Assembly (NCBI GenBank): GCA_900557195.1
Contig: USRT01000027.1
Span: 1 to 26,884 of the forward strand
DNA length: 26,884 bases
From: an uncultured Clostridium sp.
GTDB taxonomy: Bacteria > Bacillota > Clostridia > TANB77 > CAG-508
Reading direction: 5' to 3'
Under the pieces are notes generated by a model. The model was not told the origin of the DNA. It was given only the letters and a program-made list of their open reading frames with translations, and did no database searches. The first letter of the stretch is position 1. Every line of letters begins with the position of its first letter. Position numbers and translations under genes: made by a program. This document shows positions 17,588 through 22,625 of the stretch, piece by piece.

Positions 17588-18640
17588 TTATATTGGAATT
17601 TCATCATCACTAATATTTGGTATTTTACTTTTTTCTCGTTTTTTCTTACCTCTTGCTTGCTGTCTTGCATCTATTGTTTTCCATCCTTTTACTCTTTTAG
17701 TGAAATAATCTTCTAATTCTATTGATTGAAATCTTCTAAAATTTGACTCTGTTGCAGATTGCATAAGAAATTCAAATAGTTCATCTTCTTTATATTCTGA
17801 AGATACTTTTAATCTACTATCATCTAAAGCTTGCTGTAATTCTCTTGAAAAATTAAACGCTGAAAAAGCTGAAAGATAATCATAAATAAAATTATATGCT
17901 TCATCATCGTATTGCCATTGTTTTCTATATGACTTCGGTTGGATTGGTAAATATGGTCTTATTTTCTTATCCTTCGCTTCTTTTAATACCTCAGGTACTG
18001 TTTCTATTAATTTTTTTAATTTTGAGTATTCTATAATATGCGTGTCTATTGGTAAGAATATTTTAGGTAATACTCCACTTTTTAACATCTTTGAAATTTG
18101 TGCTATATCATCAATTGAGCCTAACGGATTAACATCAGAAGTATGCATATCATATATTCTTAGCAATTTGCTTAATTCCTCTTGTGCTATATTAACACTA
18201 CCATCTTCACATACAAGCCACATATCAAGATCTGGTAATCTATTTATAATTTTTCTAGGTTTTAATTTATCTATCATATTTGGACAAGGTCTACAAATCT
18301 TTTTTAAATCTGGCATTTGCGAATATTTTTCTTCAAGACACGACTTACAAAGCCATATAGATTTTTGAAAAGGTTCACCATCTCTAACAAGTTGTCTATT
18401 ATATCTAATTTGTTCATCAATAATGGGAATGGTTCCTTCTAAATTATCACCCAAAGCATAAAAAGGATAACCGGTTCCAAAAGAACCTTTATGTGTACTA
18501 ACTTGTGAAGCAAGCAAATTAAAAGCATTTATATTCCAAATTAGATACTTTCTCTTCAGTTCTGTATTAGTTTTCTCAAAATTCGTTGATGCACTTTCTA
18601 CTTTTTTTGTTATATCTTCAATTGTGATATCACCTTCCAT
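17588..18640 (-). CDS. Unrecognised 350-residue protein with two Cys pairs
   Basis: I do not recognise this family. The protein is soluble, with no signal peptide or membrane helix. Two Cys-x-x-Cys pairs 20-25 residues apart (LCKSC and CRPC, about residues 97-125) suggest a bound zinc. A hydrophobic-acidic segment RLPDLDMWLVCEDGS and a later HTSDVNPLGSIDDIAQ could be a nucleotide- or metal-binding part. The C-terminus is Lys/Arg-rich (QQARGKKKREKSK), compatible with nucleic-acid binding. I chose the ATG at 18640 because GGAGGAGG lies about 11 bases upstream; an ATG seven codons earlier is itself part of that purine-rich site. It is cotranscribed with the PHP gene, 34 bases apart, between ftsL and spoVD. 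Confidence 0.7.
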   Translation of the reverse strand: MEGDITIEDITKKVESASTNFEKTNTELKRKYLIWNINAFNLLASQVSTHKGSFGTGYPFYALGDNLEGTIPIIDEQIRYNRQLVRDGEPFQKSIWLCKSCLEEKYSQMPDLKKICRPCPNMIDKLKPRKIINRLPDLDMWLVCEDGSVNIAQEELSKLLRIYDMHTSDVNPLGSIDDIAQISKMLKSGVLPKIFLPIDTHIIEYSKLKKLIETVPEVLKEAKDKKIRPYLPIQPKSYRKQWQYDDEAYNFIYDYLSAFSAFNFSRELQQALDDSRLKVSSEYKEDELFEFLMQSATESNFRRFQSIELEDYFTKRVKGWKTIDARQQARGKKKREKSKIPNISDDEIPI

Positions 18641-18689
18641 ATAAAAAAGTTCCTCCTCCATTATATTAAATTATGTTTACTATTTGTAC

Positions 18690-18718
18690 ATAATAACACA
18701 TAACTAACATTAATTCAA
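18690..18718 (-). promoter_or_regulatory. Promoter of the unrecognised gene-PHP unit
   Basis: TTGAAT (18713-18718) and TATTAT (18690-18695) on the minus strand are 17 bases apart, directly after the ftsL terminator and about 50 bases before the start at 18640. Confidence 0.5.
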
Positions 18719-18754
18719 TAAAAAAAAGACTAAAACTATTAATTAGTTTTAATC
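18719..18754 (-). terminator. Terminator after ftsL
   Basis: On the minus strand GATTAAAACT pairs with AGTTTTAGTC and is followed by seven T. It ends the mraZ-rsmH-ftsL transcript. Confidence 0.75.
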
Positions 18755-18756
18755 CT

Positions 18757-19278
18757 TTATTTTATACTTTCGGTAAAACCTTTTATTAACTTTTCAAACC
18801 AAGATTTTTCTTCCTCAACTAAAACCTCTTCTGTAGCTGGTCTAATATAATCTTTTTTTGGCAAACTAACATATACTTTTTGACTGTTAGTTGGTTTTTG
18901 CATTCCCAATTTTTCTTTAGCAGATTGCTCCACATTATTTAAATTTAGCGAATTTTCTATACTTACTTGTAATTGTTCATTGGTTTTTTGTATAGAACTT
19001 AGTTCTTTCTTTAATTTTTCTTTTTGTTTAAAACTTTCATTTATAACAGAGTTTCTATAACTTATAGCAAATAATATAAGAAAACCTATGGTCAAATATT
19101 TTACAGCCCTTAATTTATGATTTGCTTTTTTAGTACTTTTTTTATTCTCTTTTTTAATTTGTACTGATTTATTATTATTATTTTTTTTATTTCTATTCCT
19201 ATTTTTATTAGGTTTATACTCTGGTTGCAATTTTCTAGGACTGGTTTCATATTGATAACCATAATAGCTATTTGCCAC
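18757..19278 (-). CDS. ftsL: FtsL-like septum-formation protein
   Basis: This is a small bitopic division protein of the FtsL/DivIC type. The 173-residue product has a long basic, Asn/Lys-rich cytoplasmic tail (about residues 20-58), one membrane helix (YLTIGFLILFAISY) and an extracellular coiled coil (KQKEKLKKELSSIQKTNEQLQ), followed by the usual AKEKLGMQKP segment. An acidic C-terminal tail of about 35 residues is extra. I use the GTG at 19278, with GAGGTG 6 bases upstream; a GTG three codons earlier lies within that site. Sequence conservation in this family is low, so the call rests on topology and position after rsmH. It is the only dcw gene here without an in-frame CGG. Confidence 0.83.
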   Translation of the reverse strand: MANSYYGYQYETSPRKLQPEYKPNKNRNRNKKNNNNKSVQIKKENKKSTKKANHKLRAVKYLTIGFLILFAISYRNSVINESFKQKEKLKKELSSIQKTNEQLQVSIENSLNLNNVEQSAKEKLGMQKPTNSQKVYVSLPKKDYIRPATEEVLVEEEKSWFEKLIKGFTESIK

Positions 19279-19302
19279 TAAGTTCACCTCTTTTCATTTG
19301 TT

Positions 19303-20239
19303 TTATTTATTATTCCTCTCAAAAATTCTTAATTTAGCACTTTTAGCTCTAGAATTTTCTTTTAATTCCGTTTCTTTAGCTACAATTGGTTTTTTATTTA
19401 TAATCTTACCTAAAGATTTATAATTGCATACGCAATATGGTAATTCTTTAGGACATGTACATTTTCCGAACAGAATCTTTAAAAGCTTCTTTTACAGCTC
19501 TATCTTCTAAAGAATGAAATGTAATTACACATAACCTACCATTTTCTTTTAGACAGTTTATCGAATTTATTATTGTATTATATAAAGGTTTTATTTCATC
19601 ATTAACTTCTATTCTAATAGCTTGAAATGTTCTTTTTGCCGGATGTCCATTATTTTGTTTCGATTTAGGTATAGAATTTTCTATAATTTTCACAAGCTCA
19701 CTTGTTGTCTCTATTCTCTTTAGTTCTCTTTGTTTTACAATATTCTTTGCTATATTTCTTGAAAATTGTTCTTCACCATATTCAAAAAATATCTTAGCTA
19801 AAACTTCCTCTGAATAATTATTTACAACATCTTCTGCTGTTAATTCTTGAGTTTTATCCATACGCATATCTAATTTATTATCGCCTAAATAACTAAAACC
19901 CCTTACTTTTTCATCTAATTGATATGATGAAACACCTAAATCTAATAAAATACCATCTACTTTATCTATCCCTATTTCTTCCAAAATAGATTTTATGTCA
20001 TCATGATTTCCATGTATATATTTTACATTATTAAAATCTTTTAAATTTTGCTTTGCGGCAGCTAGTGCTTCTTTGTCTCGATCAATTCCAATAAGAGTAC
20101 CTTTTTTAGATAATCTTTTCAGAATTTCTTTACTATGTCCAGCTCCACCTAAAGTTCCATCAACATATATTCCATCTTCTTTTATATTTAGACCATCTAT
20201 GCACTCTTCTAGCAATACTGGTTTATGATTAAATTCCAA
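19303..20239 (-). CDS. rsmH: RsmH, 16S rRNA (cytosine1402-N4)-methyltransferase, with a CGG shift site
   Basis: This SAM-dependent enzyme methylates C1402 in the decoding centre of 16S rRNA. Motifs visible are HKPVLLEECI at the N-terminus, the SAM loop GTLGGAGHS, LLDLGVSSYQLD, and GHPAKRTFQAIRIEVN. Read normally it ends at 19448 after DSVRKMYMS. Skipping the C of the CGG at 19466-19468 continues as DSVGKCTCPKELPYCVC and reaches RAKSAKLRIFER, the family's C-terminal signature, at 19303. The total is 311 residues, a normal length. The start is TTG with AAGGTGG upstream; no in-frame ATG exists between it and the preceding stop. The enzyme itself acts on the ribosomal P site, which is relevant to frame maintenance. 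Confidence 0.95.
19466..19468 (-). other. CGG +1 recoding site in rsmH (GTT CGG AAA)
   Basis: Residue 258. Skipping C gives GGA and DSVGKCTCPKELPYC, followed by the true C-terminus. Without it TAA comes five codons after CGG. Confidence 0.92.
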
Positions 20240-20279
20240 ATAGCCACCTTCAACTTTCTATTTTATTTAATAGCATAAG

Positions 20280-20306
20280 CAGTTGGTATTTTAAAAATAC
20301 CAACTG
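20280..20306. repeat. Perfect palindrome upstream of rsmH
   Basis: CAGTTGGTATTTT and its reverse complement are separated by one base, about 40 bases before the rsmH start. No T run follows on the minus strand, so a protein-binding site or mRNA hairpin is more likely than a terminator. Confidence 0.5.
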
Positions 20307-20370
20307 AAATGCCACCTCAAATTCTTGTCTTTAGTGCTCTTTTATTTTGTCTTATGTAGTTTTAAGAAAT

Positions 20371-20553
20371 CTTTTGTACATTTTTTCTTTTGTGACTTAA
20401 AAATCTTTTGTAATTATATAATTTTACTTTTGTAAATTATAAACTCTTCTTTTGGATTTTAAAATTTTCTTTTGTAAAACCCTTTAAATTATCTTAAAAT
20501 TTTATCTTTTGTATCTTATTTTTTATCTTTTGTAATTTATATAAACTTTTGCA
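20371..20553 (-). repeat. Array of spaced ACAAAAG words between mraZ and rsmH
   Basis: The 316-base mraZ-rsmH gap holds this array and the palindrome at 20280. On the minus (mRNA) strand the word (T)ACAAAAG or a close variant occurs about nine times, with starts on the plus strand near 20371, 20387, 20405, 20427, 20449, 20469, 20506, 20527 and 20547. Steps are mostly 16-22 bases, with one double step of 37. The spacers are AT-rich and not conserved. Confidence 0.55.
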
Positions 20554-20555
20554 AG

Positions 20556-20988
20556 TTATATACCAAGCATTGTCATATTTTCTGCTATTGTCTCTGCCGA
20601 AATATTATCTTCGCTGTTATATTCACTCCATTTTTGTTTGTTCCAAATTTCTATTCTAGTTCCTACTCCAATAATTACTACTTCTTTTTCCATTTCTGCA
20701 TATTCTCTTAAATTTCCTGCTATCAAAAATCTACCTTGTTTATCTATATCACATTCTGTAGCTCCTGATAGAAAAAATCTAACAAAATCTCTTGCATTTT
20801 TATTTGTAAGTGGAAGTGTTTTTAATTTTTCTTCAAAGTTTGTCCATTCTTTACCGAGAGAATCCAAATAAGCATCCATCTAAACCTTTTGTTACTATGA
20901 ACTTCTCACCTATATCTTCCCTTAGTTTCGCTGGCATTATTAATCTGCCTTTAGCATCTAAGGAATGTTCATATTCACCAATGAGCAC
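20556..20988 (-). CDS. mraZ: MraZ, dcw-cluster transcriptional regulator, with a CGG shift site
   Basis: MraZ is an AbrB-fold DNA-binding protein that forms rings and represses its own dcw operon. The N-terminal half reads EYEHSLDAKGRLIMPAKLRE with the first DAKGR motif, and the second repeat is ECDIDKQGRFLIAGNLRE. The GTG start at 20988 has GAGGTGAG 8 bases upstream. Read normally it stops after 45 codons at FGFSR-stop, since CGG is followed directly by TAA. Skipping the C at 20854-20856 gives FGFSGKEWTNFEEKLKTLP and runs to 20556. The full product is 143 residues, the standard MraZ length. It is the first gene of the cluster, with its promoter and boxes upstream. Confidence 0.94.
20854..20856 (-). 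other. CGG +1 recoding site in mraZ (TCT CGG TAA)
   Basis: Residue 45. The zero frame terminates at the very next codon. Skipping C gives GGT and SGKEWTNFEEKL. The arrangement recalls the regulated +1 shift of release factor 2, but the stop follows the shift codon here. Confidence 0.92.
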
Positions 20989-21014
20989 TTATATCTCACC
21001 TCGCTATCATTTTA

Positions 21015-21043
21015 ATCCACTTTGTACCACTTCTCTCCACCTG
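21015..21043 (-). promoter_or_regulatory. MraZ operator: three 10-bp-spaced GTGG boxes
   Basis: On the minus strand AGGTGG, AAGTGG and AAGTGG begin exactly 10 bases apart (their CCAC complements end at 21020, 21030 and 21040). They lie between the -10 box and the mraZ ribosome site. This matches the known MraZ operator design of TGG-type direct repeats once per helical turn, and implies autoregulation. Confidence 0.75.
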
Positions 21044-21049
21044 ATTCAA

Positions 21050-21078
21050 ATTGTAATACAACATTTTATAAAAATCAA
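21050..21078 (-). promoter_or_regulatory. mraZ (dcw) promoter
   Basis: TTGATT (21073-21078) and TACAAT (21050-21055) are 17 bases apart on the minus strand. The predicted transcript start falls at the edge of the MraZ boxes. Confidence 0.7.
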
Positions 21079-21151
21079 GCATTTTTCTAAATTTTTTATT
21101 TTTTTGTAGATTTTTTTATTTTCCAGAATATTATGTTAAGAGGTGGATATT

Positions 21152-21835
21152 ATGTTATTTAATGTTTTAATTTTAGCTTTTTCAAGTAGTATAGATTCTT
21201 TTGGTATTGGAATAACTTATGGACTTAGAAAAATCAAGCTTTCTTGCTTGTCTGGTATAACACTTTTGATAATTTCTGTAATAATTACAAGTAGTTCTAT
21301 ATTAATTGGTAAAAACTTAAATTATATTTTACCTGAATTTATCACGTCTCTTATTGGTAGTTTATTATTAGTTTTAATGGGTTCATTAATAATATTTCAG
21401 GTTATAAATAAAAAAGGAAATAAATTCAATCCTAAATCACCTATTTCAGACTCACTTGTACATAGTGAATCTAAAAAAATTTATCAATTTTTTATAAAAT
21501 TTTTAGGAATAACAATTCAAATTATAAAAGACCCTGTGTCTTCTGATTTGGATAATTCAAAAAAAATAGATATAAAAGAATCTATTTATCTTGGAATTAC
21601 TTTATCTATAGATTCCTTTTGTATAGGTATCGGTGGCAGTATACTTGGTATAAGTTCTATACTATTTCCTATACTAGTTTCAGTTTTTCAATTATTGTTT
21701 TTATCTCTTGGAAGATTATTTGCTACAAAAGTCGGCCAAAATGCCAAAATACCAGATAATACATGGAACTTAGTTTCTGGTATATTACTTATTTTTATTG
21801 GAATTAGTAAAATTTTTATTGTTACAGGTCAATAG
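21152..21835 (+). CDS. ytaF: YtaF-type sporulation membrane protein (MntP-like fold)
   Basis: This 227-residue polytopic membrane protein belongs to the YtaF group, whose Bacillus member is a sporulation protein; the fold is related to the MntP manganese exporter. Two halves each carry an SIDSF motif (SSSIDSFGIGITYGL near the N-terminus and LSIDSFCIGIGGSI in the second half), with about six hydrophobic helices. AGAGGTGG precedes the ATG at 21152; a GTG three codons upstream overlaps that site. It is transcribed away from mraZ. The transported substrate, if any, is unknown. Its presence supports a spore-forming lineage. Confidence 0.85.
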   Translation: MLFNVLILAFSSSIDSFGIGITYGLRKIKLSCLSGITLLIISVIITSSSILIGKNLNYILPEFITSLIGSLLLVLMGSLIIFQVINKKGNKFNPKSPISDSLVHSESKKIYQFFIKFLGITIQIIKDPVSSDLDNSKKIDIKESIYLGITLSIDSFCIGIGGSILGISSILFPILVSVFQLLFLSLGRLFATKVGQNAKIPDNTWNLVSGILLIFIGISKIFIVTGQ

Positions 21836-21854
21836 TTTTAGATTTCACAAGTAA

Positions 21855-22017
21855 GCTTTTTGAATAGTCTTATATATTATAATAAAAAACAGTTTTGACC
21901 TTGAGTCGTTATTAATGTATCTGTTTATAGTGTGTCTCTACAATCTGAATCTAATAAAAACTAAAGCGCCTTGGAAGAATTGTTTTTTATTATAATATAT
22001 AAGACTATTCAAAAAGC
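21855..22017. repeat. Long perfect inverted repeat element (36-bp arms, 91-bp interior)
   Basis: The 317-base gap after ytaF holds this element. Arms 21855-21890 and 21982-22017 are exact reverse complements; the 91-base interior has no reading frame. It shares its architecture, AT-rich arms and interior length with the element at 8644-8799 but not the arm sequence. I see no target-site duplication. Confidence 0.6.
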
Positions 22018-22093
22018 CGGACTATTGGCACTATCTTTATAGAGCAAATTTAAAGCCAGTAACTTTTTTATTTAAATTATTTTTTGTTTTATA

Positions 22094-22122
22094 TTGTCAA
22101 ATTTTCTGCTAAGTGATACACT
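22094..22122 (+). promoter_or_regulatory. Promoter of the small membrane protein gene
   Basis: TTGTCA (22094-22099) and TACACT (22117-22122) are 17 bases apart and lie about 30 bases before the ATG. Confidence 0.5.
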
Positions 22123-22152
22123 TATTTTATAAATAAAAGGAGGGGATTTTTC

Positions 22153-22419
22153 ATGCAAGATTATCCAAATAATCTTCCAAATGAGTACAGACCATTATCT
22201 GCATGGGCTTATTTTGGATACAATATATTATTTGCAATTCCACTTGTAGGTTTCATAATGTTAATAGTATTTGCATTCGATTCTTCTAATATTAACAGAA
22301 GAAATTATGCACGTTCATTTTTCTGTGCATACTTAATAGCATTTATACTTTTAATTATAGTTTTAATACTATGTTTAGTATTAGGTGTCTCTACAGCTAG
22401 TATGTATAGTAGTTTGTAA
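22153..22419 (+). CDS. Small two-helix membrane protein
   Basis: The function is unknown. The 88-residue protein has a short polar N-terminus (NNLPNEYRPLSAWAYFGY), a first membrane helix, the conserved-looking loop FDSSNINRRNYARSF and a second helix near the C-terminus. I recall similar small proteins in gut Firmicutes that keep the NINRRNYARS loop, but have no family name to offer. AAAGGAGGGG lies upstream of the ATG. It is monocistronic: its own promoter lies 30 bases upstream and a strong terminator follows. Confidence 0.75.
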   Translation: MQDYPNNLPNEYRPLSAWAYFGYNILFAIPLVGFIMLIVFAFDSSNINRRNYARSFFCAYLIAFILLIIVLILCLVLGVSTASMYSSL

Positions 22420-22470
22420 TTATTGCGCAACATTATGTAGATATCATGAACAATGTTATTATTAAAATAA

Positions 22471-22515
22471 GAAGGTACTAAAAATATTATTTGATAATTT
22501 TTAGTACCTCTTTTA
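22471..22515 (+). terminator. Terminator after the small membrane protein gene
   Basis: GGTACTAAAAAT pairs with ATTTTTAGTACC around a short loop and is followed by TCTTTT. It is a convincing intrinsic terminator for the plus-strand gene. Confidence 0.8.
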
Positions 22516-22570
22516 CTCTCAATAATATCTTTGTATAAAAAAATTCGAATTTCGTAACCATTTTAAATAT

Positions 22571-22608
22571 AAAAAGTAAACACTAGGAACTTAATTTCCT
22601 AGTGTTTA
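22571..22608 (-). terminator. Terminator after smc
   Basis: On the minus strand TAAACACTAGGAA pairs with TTCCTAGTGTTTA and is followed by CTTTTTA. It ends the smc transcript. Confidence 0.82.
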
Positions 22609-22625
22609 TAAATCTAATATAAATT

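Noticed and set aside
20371..20553. CRISPR array
   Set aside because: The repeated word is 7-8 bases, spacing is irregular, and there are no cas genes.
6699..20856. Simple reassignment of CGG to another amino acid (as reported for some bacteria)
   Set aside because: A sense reassignment keeps the frame. Here one extra base must be absorbed at every site; only ftsW would stay open without it.
6407..20988. Eight broken genes as pseudogenes
   Set aside because: All are essential or core genes, the sequence on both sides of each break is well conserved, every break is the same event (extra C before in-frame GGN), and corrected lengths are normal. Decay would give varied indels, stops and drift.
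6407..20988. Sequencing or assembly insertion errors
   Set aside because: Errors do not know the reading frame: insertions of C before GG should also appear at other codon phases, and CGG should sometimes be a real Arg codon. Neither is seen, and the ftsW triple restores the frame. Raw reads would still be the decisive check.
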